64,000 bases of DNA from Miscanthus floridulus (lineage: Eukaryota; Streptophyta; Magnoliopsida; Poales; Poaceae). Below, in pieces: positions 46,280 to 57,016 of this stretch (its first letter is position 1; each line of letters starts with the position of its first letter). The stretch covers positions 77,005,739 to 77,069,738 of the forward strand of contig NC_089583.1 in assembly GCF_019320115.1 (NCBI RefSeq), in the 5' to 3' direction. The position numbers and the translations under genes were made by a program. Under the pieces are notes generated by a model that did not search any database, was not told the DNA's origin, and saw only the letters and a program-made list of their open reading frames with translations.

Positions 46280-46562
46280 GTGGAAGCTAAGAAGCAAACT
46301 TTTTCCTCATTTGATGAGTTGCTGGAGAAGTAGAAGGCTGAGAAGCCTTTTATTAGGCCCCCTTTGGCACGGCTCTCGCCGGCTCCGGCTCCACTACTGT
46401 AGCACGGAGCCGGAGGAGCTTCAAATCGTGGCTTCACCGGCTCCGGCTCCAGTTCATTTTCTGCCTCGATTTCCGAAACGTCTCCTGCTACAGTGTCACA
46501 GGCGGAGGAGCGGGAGCCTCCTGGAGCTGCGCCAAAAAGGGCCTTAACTTCTATGCAACTTG
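46280..46562 (+). pseudogene. Thioredoxin y-like exon, interrupted by a MITE
   Basis: The exon reads VEAKKQTFSSFDELLEK, a TAG stop (46331), then KAEKPFI. After a MITE it continues in the correct frame as NFYATW, the residues just before the CGPC active site of chloroplast thioredoxin y. It is bounded by an AG acceptor (46278-46279) and a GTAAGT donor (46563), the intron falling inside the Trp codon. No further thioredoxin exons were found nearby, so this looks like a captured or decayed gene piece. Confidence 0.65.
46356..46543. mobile_element. Tourist-like MITE (188 bp)
   Basis: TTA is duplicated on both sides (46353-46355 and 46544-46546), the target used by PIF/Harbinger elements. The ends GGCCCCCTTTGGCACGGCTC and, reversed, GGCCCTTTTTGGCGCAGCTC form an inverted repeat of about 20 bases. 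Confidence 0.85.
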
Positions 46563-46843
46563 GTAAGTCACTTACTGGAAGTAGTAGTGAAAGTGCCAGT
46601 GCCAGATGTCATGCTGAGCTAATTCAGTACTCTCTACTAGATATAAGTTCTCTCCATTATTGTTGTGTTTTTAGGACTTTGGTGTGTTTCATGTTCCTGC
46701 CGCTGGGCTATAATAGCTAGCTGATGAGCCTGAACAAGAAGCCTGAGCAAGTTGCTGTTACTACTCCATGTGAAACACACAATAACTGCAGCAAACCAAG
46801 GAATAAACAAGCAAATGTGACTGCTGCTATAAATCGATGCACT

Positions 46844-47880
46844 GCAACAACAACAACAACAACAAAGCCTTTAAGTCCCAAACAAATTGGGGTAGGCTAG
46901 AGTTGAAACCCAACAGAAGCAATCAAGGTTCAGGCACATGAATAGCTGTCTTCCAAGCACTCCTATCTAAGGCTAAGTCTTTGGGTATATTCCATCCTTT
47001 CAAGTCTCCTTTTATTGCCTCTACCCAAGTCAACTTCGGTCTTCCTCTGCCTCTCTTCACGTTACTATCCTGACTTAGGATTCCACTACGCACCGGTGCA
47101 TCTGGAGGTCTCCGTTGCACATGTCCAAACCATCTCAACCGGTGTTGGACAAGCTTTTCTTCAATTGGCGCTACCCCTAATCTCTCACGTATATCATCGT
47201 TCCGAACTCGATCCCTTCTTGTATGACCGCAAATCCAACGCAACATACGCATTTCCGCGACACTTAGCTGTTGAATATGTCGTCTTTTCGTAGGCCAACA
47301 TTCTGCACCATACAACATAGCAGGTCTAATCGCCGTCCTATAAAACTTGCCTTTTAGCTTCTGTGGTACCCTTTTGTCACTTAGGACACCAGACGCTTGC
47401 CGCCACTTCATCCACCCTGCTTTGATTCTATGGCTAACATCTTCATCAATATCCCCGTCCCTCTGTAGCATTGATCCTAAATATCGAAAGGTATCCTTCC
47501 TAGGCACTACTTGACCTTCCAAACTAACATCTTCCTCCTCCCGAGTAGTAGTGCCGAAGTCACATCTCATATACTCAGTTTTAGTTCTACTAAGTCTAAA
47601 ACCTTTGCACTCCAAAGTCTCCCGCCATAACTCCAGTTTCTGATTCACTCCTGTCCGGCTTTCATCAACTAGCACTACATCGTCCGCGAAAAGCATACAC
47701 CAAGGGATGTCCCCTTGTATGTCCCTTGTGACCTCATCCATCACTAAAGCAAACAAATAAGGGCTCAAAGCTGACCCTTGATGTAGTCCTATCCTAATCG
47801 GGAAGTCATCCGTGTCTCCATCACTTGTTCGAACTCTAGTGACAACATTGCTGTACATGTCCTTAATGAGCCCGAACAAC
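46844..47880 (-). mobile_element. 5'-truncated RTE-type LINE
   Basis: On the minus strand the element ends in a (TTG)n tail (46844-46865), a hallmark of plant RTE-clade LINEs, after a short 3' untranslated part. Only the C-terminal half of the protein remains, which is usual for LINE insertions. No target duplication could be defined with confidence. Confidence 0.8.
46923..47879 (-). CDS. LINE reverse transcriptase, C-terminal 318 codons
   Basis: The uninterrupted frame holds RT motifs [19 protein letters not shown] and the active site [12 protein letters not shown], then [21 protein letters not shown] and [13 protein letters not shown] of the RTE/L1 thumb and C-terminal region. The first codon shown is only the first Met in a truncated frame; the endonuclease and start of RT are missing. 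The lack of stops suggests a fairly recent insertion. Confidence 0.85.
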   Translation of the reverse strand: MFGLIKDMYSNVVTRVRTSDGDTDDFPIRIGLHQGSALSPYLFALVMDEVTRDIQGDIPWCMLFADDVVLVDESRTGVNQKLELWRETLECKGFRLSRTKTEYMRCDFGTTTREEEDVSLEGQVVPRKDTFRYLGSMLQRDGDIDEDVSHRIKAGWMKWRQASGVLSDKRVPQKLKGKFYRTAIRPAMLYGAECWPTKRRHIQQLSVAEMRMLRWICGHTRRDRVRNDDIRERLGVAPIEEKLVQHRLRWFGHVQRRPPDAPVRSGILSQDSNVKRGRGRPKLTWVEAIKGDLKGWNIPKDLALDRSAWKTAIHVPEP

Positions 47881-48358
47881 AGAAAAATATAAACACTACC
47901 ACACCAAACTAGGTGTTTAGCTAAACTGCACAGATCAATTGTAATAGGTGGTAAGTAAAAAATTTAGGTAGTGCATGTTTACTGACTAAAATACATATGT
48001 GATATATGAACACTTATCACCCTTTCTTGTAATGCTAGCATCAATAATTAAAATCTAGCAAAAAGTAATGTCAATAGCATTTGAGTAGCTTGCCACGACA
48101 AGATAACTGAATTAAGTTTCATTCTTAAGTAACTCGCCACAAAGAGATAATCTAAACAGCTAGAGAAAACTGGGTACGCCATCATAAAAATAAGAAACTA
48201 AGGGACTGCAGAATCATCACCAACAACAGCAAGGATAACCTAAAAATTGCAAACCCTAGGTGACATAACAGAAACTTATTAGCAACATAAAAAGGCACTG
48301 CAGGAAGAACTGAAGGAATAGGATTTGAGGTGTACTCAAATCGAACACAACGCATGAG
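47881..48358. other. Unassigned sequence
   Basis: No gene or repeat is recognised between the LINE and the hAT MITE. Confidence 0.4.
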
Positions 48359-48567
48359 TAGGGATAAAAACGATATGGATATTTTTCGACCACACCGAAT
48401 ACGTTTAGAGAGGTTTAGATCTGTCCGTATCTGAATATTCAACCGTCCCGTACCGATACCGCGTCCGTATCCAAATACTCAAATCATATATCTACGATGT
48501 GGATATCCAATTGGTTGACAGTAACAAATGTAATATCAACAACATATCCGATCCGTTTTCGTCCCTA
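48359..48567. mobile_element. hAT-type MITE (209 bp)
   Basis: The ends TAGGGATAAAAACG and CGTTTTCGTCCCTA form an inverted repeat. Flanks CGCATGAG (48351-48358) and CGCACGAG (48568-48575) are an 8-bp target duplication with one change, as in hAT elements. Confidence 0.85.
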
Positions 48568-48579
48568 CGCACGAGCATA

Positions 48580-49260
48580 CTGCAACAGCGGGAGAAAAAG
48601 CAACAAGAGATATGTAGAGCAAAGCACAACGGGGAAGGTGGCTGAGAAGAAGACATACCAAGCTCGGTTCGACGACGGCAGGACAGAGAGCGGCGACGAG
48701 ACCTAGAGCGGTGGAGGGACTGAGATTGGCGCCCGGCGCGGCGTGACCGGGCGACGGCCGCGACCGAGCAAAACGAAGGAGGAGGAGGAGGAGACGTCTG
48801 GATCGGGGGTTCGTGCTTGGGGCTGGGGAGGGGAAGGCCACTGCTGGGCCGGCCCGTCGCGCGCTCGAGTCGCAGCGCGACCGGTCGCCTGATAGACTTT
48901 GCGAATAATTTTCGCTTGATGAAGCAGTAATTTACTGTTTTTTTAATTGATGATGAGTTGGATGAACACTTGTCGGCCCAGTAACATCTTTCTTCAACAT
49001 GTAGTTCAATGAGGACTTCGCAGCCCAGTGAACTAGCCAGCATAGCTCGGCCCATCCTGGCCTTTCCGTTTCCTGGCCAACCCAAAAGGCTGAAGCCGTA
49101 TACTGGATCAATCAACCAAAACCCTAGAAGGCCCACGACCACCTTGCCGCCTCCCCAACCCCAGCGACTCCGGCGACGGCGTCGCCGACGCCCGGCGGTT
49201 GAACCCGCTGGAAATCTCTCTGCTTCGGTTCTCTCCTCGCAGCGGTACGATATTACTCCT
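48580..49260. promoter_or_regulatory. Possible divergent promoter with two leader exons
   Basis: A GC-rich island contains typical plant leaders facing both ways. On the plus strand CCAAAACCCTAGAAGGCCC (49116-49134) is followed by a C-rich leader and a donor-like CGGTACG (49240s). On the minus strand a CTC-rich leader is followed by a donor-like CTTGGTATGTC near 48660. I cannot connect either to a protein, so the transcripts would be leader exons or non-coding RNAs. Confidence 0.3.
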
Positions 49261-51296
49261 CGCAAGGCTCCATAAAGCTAGAGGTTTTGATGGACATACG
49301 TATTTGAAATTTTGAATCCTGGATTTTGTTTTGTTCTTTAGCTGTTGCGAACTTGCGATTCGCGATCTTACTTTCCAAAATATATTTTATTAGCCTCAGT
49401 ATTGAACCAACGAACCTTGCAGGTTGCAGCTTATATCAGTCTCTTGCGAGGTATAGGCGTTGATCCGCTTATGCTGTACTTTCGTGGATCATCTTCAGTG
49501 CACTTTATCCCGTAAGTCCATTCGATTAGAAAGAGGGGCAGCTGATTTGTATGTTGGTTTGACAGGACTAAATTTTTAAATCGAGCCCCTATTCAATTTG
49601 TGAGGTCAATAAAACTTCTTTCGTAAGTAGTTCAGTACAGTCAATCAGCCTATGTAATGAATGTTTAGGTCCTCAGCTGTGAAAATACTTAAACATTGTT
49701 GGCAAGGATTCTTGGTGCCACAAACATCTTTGTTGAGCTTTTATGCATATTTCCCTGCTACTGATGCTTAGTTGCATTGTTCCATGTGTCTGCATTTAAG
49801 TCCTAACTTCTCCACCTGAAACTGAATTGAACTCTGCAGTAAGTTCACTAGCTAGGAATTTATAGGCCTGTTGTTGCCTTTCTTATCAAAATAAATCTAA
49901 TAAGTTAGCTAACCCATTGATATCATTACATAGTTCAACGGTGCATGTCGCTGTTTTCTTTTATCATGAACTTTTATTTCCCCTGCTCCTTTTATCACTA
50001 GGGGCCACTATAATTGACCAAATCACGCTAAATCTTTTCTTCACTTTGGTCAAAGGCTGATCTGAAAGAAAGGATATGTGAAGTTGAACGGGGATCTTGA
50101 TCTATGAGGACAGTGGTACAGCTCACTGATAATCTGATATTGATCATGTGAGTCATGTACTATGCTAATCAGCACAGGGTTCTATGTTTTGTCGGGTAGT
50201 CTACTTTACTGTTGATTACAGGTTACCTAGGTGGCTAGGTCTTTCTGCATATGTTTTGCATTTTCAACACTTCACATCTTGCAATATGCAAGGTACTTTC
50301 CATTATATTTCGTATCATTAAATTTGAATAATTATGTTGTCTATTTCTATTTGCCAGATGATGGACAGCTCTGCTTTTGAAGTCTAGATGTGTGACCTAG
50401 TACCTAAGAAATCTTAATGCATGGTGGCCTTGTACCCACTCAAGTTAGGACCAACCACAGGTCATAGCATTTTATGCTGGCCTTCGAGGCCTTAATGTTT
50501 CTGGTATGTTTGGTCCTGACTACTGAACCACGTAGGTTGTTTAATTTTATTTTAGCCTTCTTTGATTGTCTTTGATAATGCTACTGATTCACTTACCTTT
50601 ATGGATAAAAAATATATTAAAAACGTTATGTCTTTGATAATGATATGCTTTCTCTTTTTGCATGGATAGATTGATTGACTCGTTTTTTCAATCGTGTAAT
50701 TGATCTACCTTCCTGTTGTCATCCTCAGATGAATTGTCATTTAGTAGTCGACATCGATATATAAATTTGTGTCCACATACATCGCACATGCTGAAACAGT
50801 AAAGGAAATCTATTGCACAGGAAGGGAGACCAGGATTAGGGTAGCTGCATGGCTGTGAACTGCTGAAGAATTGAGCAAAGGCGAGCACCCTGGCTTCTTA
50901 GATTTCTAAGCTGGCATGCAATGCCGATGACATACTTTCTATCAAGGGACCTACTCTTTTGGGATTCTTAGGATTCAAGTATCCTTCACTGGTCACTTTA
51001 ATGGTATGAAAGGGAGAAAGGGAAAAAAAATACAAATAGAAGGGGAAAAGGCCACTGAATGAGGTAGGGCAAAAAGGGACTCCAATCTAAGGTTGTCTTA
51101 ATGGCCCAAGAATCATTCAGCTCTGCGATTGTGTGGTGGAATTCGCTGGACCATCAATTCCGCCAGCCCAATTCGGTCTTCTACTGCTCCACAGGGATGA
51201 GTGAATGGTCATGTGAAACTTTTGCGTGCCTTGCCACACCACCAGGTCCATGGGTAACATTGCTTTAGGTAGAGGGGCAGGACTGGAGGAAAGATG
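49261..51296. other. AT-rich intergenic or intronic sequence
   Basis: No coding exon is recognised. A small AG/GT-bounded piece (about 49424-49450) could be an exon of a non-coding transcript starting near 49110, but the evidence is weak. Confidence 0.4.
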
Positions 51297-51298
51297 GC

Positions 51299-51306
51299 TA
51301 TAAATA
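51299..51306 (+). promoter_or_regulatory. TATA box of the mini zinc finger gene
   Basis: GGCTATAAATATCG lies 78 bases before the first ATG (51377) of the MIF gene, leaving a leader of roughly 45 bases. Confidence 0.6.
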
Positions 51307-51416
51307 TCGTGTGATGCAGAGGGGCTCATCTTGTGCTGAAAGCAAAGCCTGGCTGGAAAGAGGGAGGAAGCTGACGATGAAGAGGCTGTTGATCATGCGA
51401 AAGGTGTGAGCCGATC

Positions 51417-51647
51417 ATGCGGTTCACGTGCTGCAGCGTGCGCTACGGGGAGTGCCGTCGGAACCATGCGGCGAGCACTGGAGGCTACGCCATCGATGGA
51501 TGCCGGGAGTTCATCGCTGAAGGGGAGGAGAGCACCAGTGGTGCTCTCAAGTGCGCGGCCTGCGGTTGCCACCGCAGCTTCCACCGCAGGGTTCAGGTCT
51601 ATGAGGTTGCGTGGGATTACGGATCCAACACGTCGTCGACCGAGTAG
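51417..51647 (+). CDS. Mini zinc finger (MIF) protein, ZF-HD dimerisation domain
   Basis: The 76-residue product consists almost entirely of the ZF-HD dimerisation zinc finger: [15 protein letters not shown] (residues 9-23), GCREF (28-32) and [13 protein letters not shown] (46-58), with all Cys/His positions expected for the fold. MIF proteins lack the homeodomain and bind ZF-HD factors to block their action, affecting hormone responses and growth. The likely original start is ATG 51377 (MKRLLIM), but it is one base out of frame and stops at 51407. An extra A in the run at 51399-51402 would explain this. I give the in-frame ATG at 51417. There are no introns, as usual for this family. Confidence 0.85.
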   Translation: MRFTCCSVRYGECRRNHAASTGGYAIDGCREFIAEGEESTSGALKCAACGCHRSFHRRVQVYEVAWDYGSNTSSTE

Positions 51648-52581
51648 AGAGCAGAGAGGGGAGGTGCAAGGCGCTCCGAGCTTGGATTTGTGCTCCTGCA
51701 ATGGCAAATGCTCAACAATTGGTCTCTTTCTTCTATGTCTCCGGTGACACCGGTGGATGTATAGGACCCTTGTGATTGTTTGTAGCGTGTACACTCTGAT
51801 TTTTTTGAGAATTTCTTATCTACAGTTTCTTTGTTTGCTACACCCTTGTATTTTAATTTGAGTAAAGTACATGCGAGTTCAAATTACCTATTTATTCTTT
51901 CCATCTGAATTTTCCTGTGGTTGGAATTAATCCAGATTAGCAGTTGATTTAGACTTCTCTGGCTTCTTGTCCTCGACACTTGTGGTCTTTACTCCCTGTG
52001 GCAGTCCACACTTCAGTGACAATAGTATTTTTCCTGGGCGGCTACTGTGTGTGGATAAACGTAGTTTTGTCACTTTGCTGGCTTGCCAGTTTGTTTATCT
52101 AAAACAGGGGAAAAAAATTGTCGTGAGAATACGATCAAAGTCAAGGGCGCATGATGTTCTGCTGCATCAACTAGGAATTTTCGAAATACCACATGGAGAC
52201 TGAAACCCTATTTTGAGTACGAAAATTTTTCCTAGGTGCCTGTATATTGGTCTGTTCTTTGCAAAATAGATAAACATGGGAAATTCCAGTGTTTCAAACG
52301 GGCATTGTGCTAGTGTCATACTGCAACTGAAGCTACAAGTACAGGTAGATGAGGTTGATGGTTCCAGCCAGTAGCACGAACTGTAAATCATTTCTTTGGT
52401 GCCAATGGGTGGAGATTCAGGTCCCTTTGCAACCTAGTCGACACGACTGTTATTTTGACATTTATGTGGAAGGAAAAGTTAGATGAGTTTTCATTCTCCC
52501 GGCTGGGTTGGGCTGAACAGCAGCATAAATACGGCCATTTTCATTTCATATTTTGTAAGAGTTCCACTCTCATTGGCGCCA
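51648..52581. other. 3' flank of the MIF gene
   Basis: No second gene is recognised. The sequence just after the stop probably includes the 3' untranslated region; no clear polyadenylation signal decides its end. Confidence 0.45.
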
Positions 52582-52707
52582 TTCGCTGGTCTGAAACTTA
52601 GCTGAAACTGGCTGGTTGTGTGTGAGAGAAATACTGTAGCGGCTGAAAGATGCACAGTGATTTGTGAGAGAAGCAGCCGGCTGGTCTAAAAAAATCATAC
52701 CAGCGAA
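52582..52707. mobile_element. Small MITE, TTCGCTGGT family
   Basis: The ends TTCGCTGGTCTG and, reversed, TTCGCTGGTATG form a short inverted repeat around GTGAGAGA-containing middle sequence common to this grass family. No clear target duplication is seen. Confidence 0.5.
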
Positions 52708-53200
52708 CTAGTAACATGACAAGAAATTTGTGAAGATAGAGAATTAATATATTTCGTCTAGATGAAACCTATATACATTTTTCTATATATACCTTAGAAA
52801 CGGAATGAAACCCCACCGTGAGCATATAGTTCCATCCTATGTTTTTAAAACTAAAATAAAACCCCATTGTGACCTAATCGATCCACAACAGAATAGAGCA
52901 ATTAAATGTTATTATGAAACTGCAAAGTGAAACCATACATTGGAGGCGTGTTTCATTCACTAACCTAAATCTTTTTTAGATGATATTGTACTTTTGGAAA
53001 CTGCAAAATAAGACTCCCCTAGGTGTCCACGTTCAAGAGTTGATTCTTGCATCTTGATTGGATCAAAGAGGAGCTCAGAGTTGCTGGAATAGTTTATTAA
53101 ATTCGTGATTCTATGGGTGATTTTATGACTTTACAATCTTAGTTTATTAGATTGATTCTACGATTCTATTAGTGGGATCTAAGATTTTACGATTCTACAA
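52708..53200. other. Unassigned sequence
   Basis: AT-rich sequence with no gene. A degenerate repeat of GATTCTACGATTCTA words occurs at 53100-53200. Confidence 0.4.
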
Positions 53201-54052
53201 TCCTAAGCGAGCACGAACTTCCTTGACTCCCACAGGCCTCCCTTTGGTAATATATGTTTGAAACATACGTCTGAAAAACACTTGCAGAGCACCAGAAAAA
53301 ACTTAAAAAACACGTGTGCAGCTATTGCAAACATATGCAACATAGATAAAACAATTGTAATATATGTCTGAAACACCTGAAACACTAGAAACATATGCTT
53401 GCAACATAAATGTATATACAACATCTAGATCTTCTTTTGCAACATACAAATCAAACACTTGCAACATACGTCTGAAATAGATGAAACATTTGAAACATAC
53501 ACTTGAAACATGTGGGTAGAAAACACTTGCAACATACCTCTGAAACATCGAAAACACTTAAAACATACGCTTGCAATATGTGCTTTCAGCACAATGTCAC
53601 CTTGTTGCTTAGGCAAATGGAGGCTCGTCGATGTGGAGCTCGACGCCAGCGCGGAGCTTGCCGGTGCAGCAGTGGCGCGAGCAACTCGCCGGCGGGGCGG
53701 CATCACACGAAGCCCCCCCCCCCCCCCCCCGCCTGCTTGCTAAATAATCCGTCGTGGAGGCTCGCCGGCTCGGTGGAGCTGCCACGGTGGGCGGATGCCA
53801 TGCTGCAGGTGGGTGGCGCGATGGAGGCGGAGTGGGGAAGGCAGGCAGAACGGTGGAGGCGGAGTACGGGAGGCGGAAGGCGCGGTGGAACGGTTGACGG
53901 ACAGTTGAGTGGGGAAATGGTGCAGTAGAGATATGCATTCGGAAGGATGGACGCCCTGAGGCGCGGTGGAACGGGTGACGGTCGGTTGAGTGGGGAAATG
54001 GTGCAGTAGAGATATGCATTCGGAAGGATGGACGCCCTGCCCAGCATTACCG
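53201..54052. mobile_element. Non-autonomous Mutator-like element, copy 2
   Basis: The right end, GGCGTCCATCC...GCATTACCG in sense of its complement CGGTAATGCTGGG, matches the other two copies. The left end GCGAGCACGAACTTCC resembles TAGCACTCGAACGTCC of copy 3. The same GCAACATA/TGAAACA array fills 53250-53600, and a C-homopolymer lies at about 53715-53732. No 9-bp duplication is visible, so one end may be damaged or the copy may be older. Its 3' end carries an 81-base duplication. Confidence 0.65.
53879..54040. repeat. 81-base tandem duplication at the MULE end
   Basis: GGCGCGGTGGAACGG begins both units (period 81, for example GAACGG at 53888 and 53969). Both contain ATGCATTCGGAAGGATGG, so part of the terminal region is present twice. 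Only a few bases differ. Confidence 0.85.
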
Positions 54053-54101
54053 TATTTGATAATGTCTATATTAGTAGCGGAGCCGAAGCGGATCTAAGCT
54101 A

Positions 54102-54343
54102 CGCCCGTGTTTAGTTCCTTGAATTTGGAAATTTGGGCTACTGTAGTATGTTCGTTTTTATTTGGCAAATAGTGTTCAATCATGGACTAATTAGGTTCAA
54201 AAACGTTCGTCTCGCAATTTTCAACCAAACTGTGTAATTAGTTTTTTTCGTCTATATTTAATGCTCCATCCGCGTATCGCAAGATTCGATGTGATGGCTA
54301 CTATAGCACTTTTTAGGAAATTATGGTGGGAACTAAACACGCG
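54102..54343. mobile_element. Tourist-like MITE (242 bp)
   Basis: CTA is repeated at 54099-54101 and 54344-54346. The ends CGCCCGTGTTTAGTTCC and, reversed, CGCGTGTTTAGTTCC form the inverted repeat of a very common grass family. Confidence 0.8.
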
Positions 54344-54346
54344 CTA

Positions 54347-54929
54347 CGTTAAACGGCGCCTATGAGAGGTTTGCCTTTTGACCTGTGAAGGAACAGGATC
54401 ACATTCACATGTGGCAACGTGGTCGGGGCGCGGAGCCATGCCCAGGCTTTGTGAAACATGCAATTGCAGGCAGCGATCTCATCTTGGCCGATCGGCTCTA
54501 TGACTATTCCGAAATGGGTTTTATGAGCTGCAGAGCATGACAGCTCGCGCACATGAATACAGTACCATCCAGTTAGTTAACAACAGTCGCCACTACTGTC
54601 TGCATGTACGGGGTCAAGAATATTCATAAGAAATGTGATCGGACTCGTGCTGGCAAGCCGCTGGATCGATTATCTCCATTTTGGTCTGGCCGCGTACCGT
54701 CTGGATAGCAAGGGGTTTATCAAGATTCCTGTATTAATTAATTAAAGTTATCCGTATTAATTTCGGTTGGAGTTATTATAAAAAAAATAAACTACTAATC
54801 AATTACGAAAAACATTGTTCGGCCGATGATTTCTGCGACTGATAAGCCGGCTGATGCTATTTTGTTGTGAGAGAAAAATAATGTACCATGACTGATAAGT
54901 AGTTCAAGCGAACAGGACGTTACTATCTT
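54347..54929. other. Intergenic sequence with a MITE relic
   Basis: The stretch 54812-54915 (TTGTTCGGC...GCGAACAGG with a GTGAGAGAAAAATAATGTACC middle) resembles the MITEs at 59987 and 60265. The rest is unassigned. Confidence 0.4.
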
Positions 54930-55240
54930 ACCATTATTAATTAGAGAATGTGACCTCTCATGAGGCACGCTAAAAATTATCACAATAGTAAAAAAAATCT
55001 AGCATTTATTAGTATATTCTAATTATTATCGTCAATAATAATTGATGAATTTTTTTATTTATCTTACTATTACTAATTAGAGGCTCTAAAGAAGTCTCCA
55101 CGCTATAAATAAATAAAAAAACTAAAAATTATCATAGTAATCGTAAACATCTAGCCTTTGATTTGTTAGATTCTATATTATTATCATCAATAATAGTCAT
55201 CTATTCTATTTTATAAATTTTATCTACTTATGTCATTATA
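54930..55240. repeat. AT-rich tandem direct repeat
   Basis: Two diverged units of about 150 bases share TTACYATTANTAATTAGAG, CACGCTA...CTAAAAATTATC, AACATCTAGC and TATTATCRTCAATAATA. No terminal repeats or coding content were found. Confidence 0.5.
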
Positions 55241-55800
55241 AAAAAAATACAAAAAGTGACTCCTAAATTTGCTTATAAATTATCAATATTGGCCATTATA
55301 AAAGATAATTTCAAATAAACCTCTAAATTTGTGGACTACCTACCGGCTACCACAGATATACATGGGTTGGGTGCATCCCGGGTAATCTCTAGTGTTCCCA
55401 TTGTTGCATATGTGTGTGTCTAATATAAACAATGAAACTCTAAGGAATTTACCTAGTAATTTTCATGTCTTGTGAAATTGTTTACTTTGGGTTTATGTAC
55501 ATGGGTAGTTTTACTTAGCCTGTAATCATCAAAAATCTTAGGGTCTGTTTGGTTGTGTTGTTTCATGAGTATTGGGAGAGTCCTCCCCATCTAACCATCT
55601 ATGTGGAGAAACGATGTCAACAGAAGATTAAGAATAGTTTCTGTTGTGTTATGGTATGTCTTAATGTAAATATGTTTTAACGTTATATGATTAAGCACTG
55701 CTTCTGATATTTTCTATTTTTTGTTATATACGTCGTATGGACCTCCTGAATACACATATGACAAGTTGTGCAGGATTTTCCATTCAACAATAGATCAACA
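55241..55800. other. Unassigned AT-rich sequence
   Basis: Nothing recognisable apart from a MITE-like start AGGGTCTGTTTGG near 55540 with no matching end. Confidence 0.35.
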
Positions 55801-56200
55801 TTTTGTGTGTAAGGAATTAGAGAGGCAGCACACGGGACCCAGGTTTATAATGGTTCAGATACAGGTACCCTACGTCTAGTGGAGAATGCTTCTCTATGGC
55901 TGTGCGCTCAGGTTACAGGGATGTTGATGGTGTTTGTGATGGTGATGGCGAAGAGATGTCGATAAGAGGGGACCTTACCCCTCCTTATATGGTATGGGGG
56001 TTGGGTTTACAAGGAGCAGTTGGTTTCCTTGTTTGTTCAAGTAAATCTAATCGGATCCGAGTAGGTCTATATGGATTGCTTGGTTCTAACTTCTAAGTAT
56101 ATCTAGTTGGTGAATTTTTTTCAAAGTAGTCGAGGTACCCCATCGAGTTTGGGCCCCTTTATTACGCATGTTCGGCTCACCCCATCCTAGTTGGGTTGTT
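55801..56200 (-). repeat. Probable LTR remnant
   Basis: TTATAATGGTTCAGATACAG followed by GTACCCTACGTCTAG, and the minus-strand TATA-like CCATATAAGGAGGGG near 55975, resemble the R-U5 and promoter part of grass gypsy LTRs. No internal region or partner LTR is present. Confidence 0.4.
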
Positions 56201-56784
56201 CTTCTTGCGGCGAGGATATCCAGGGCCCAATATAATGACACAAGTGTTTGGTCTTCTTTGAAAAGTTAGGTACAACAACTCCCACACCTTCTCTTCCATC
56301 ACTCTGTCTGTCTAGGGCCAATGGAGGTTGATTATATCCTCCTCCAATATGTCTTCGACTATAGTTTGAAATTGCAAAACCTTTCTTACCACCGCACCAC
56401 TCGTGTTATGGCATGGACGGGCCTAAGGGTGTGTGCATCGTGGTTAAAAATGGCTGATGCATGCGCACGAGTGTGGCTCACCTTTCACTTTTCTCAACCT
56501 CGTAAGATTTTCATGCGGCATGAATACCTTTTGCACTTAGCATTTATTTTTAGACTTGAAATTATTTTTTATTATTTGAAATAAGGTTGGACCAGCGAAT
56601 TGAGCATATGGTTGGTTAGATTTCTTATGGTGAATCTATCCATCTAAGTTCAAGTCCTTGACTCGACACGAATGCTCATATTTTACTAGACTCCTGGATT
56701 TATTATAGGATTTAACATCGTTATTCTTTCAGTGGTAAACAACTTGAGTATGCATGCATGTATGTTGTCTCCGTCTGGCACAGT
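56201..56784. other. Unassigned sequence
   Basis: No supported gene or repeat. Confidence 0.4.
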
Positions 56785-57016
56785 GATTTAAAAAAAATGG
56801 ACCAAATTTCATTAAATAAATCCAATAAAAACGGTGAGCTCCAGCTAACCGCCTATATACCCCCATATAAAAAAAGGGCACGATTGGCACACGGCAGAAG
56901 AAAAAAAAAAAAATGGACCAAATTTCATTAAATAAATCCAATAAAAACGGTGAGCTCCAGCTAACCGCCTATATACCCCCATATAAAAAAAGGGCACGAT
57001 TGGCACACGGCAGAAG
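56785..57016. repeat. Near-perfect 116-base tandem duplication
   Basis: ATGGACCAAATTTCATTAAA begins at 56797 and 56913. The two units ending CGGCAGAAG at 56900 and 57016 are identical in the readable part, differing only in the A-run before them. This indicates a recent duplication. Confidence 0.9.

Noticed and set aside
48492..49265. 257-codon minus-strand frame
   Set aside because: It crosses the hAT MITE flank and the GC-rich leader island and shows low-complexity Arg/Ser runs only.
50040..50420. Possible box C/D snoRNAs (ATGATGG and CTGA words)
   Set aside because: The C and D boxes do not pair with proper spacing or a terminal stem.
51393..51794. 133-codon antisense frame over the MIF gene
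   Set aside because: It is the shadow of the zinc finger coding sequence on the opposite strand.
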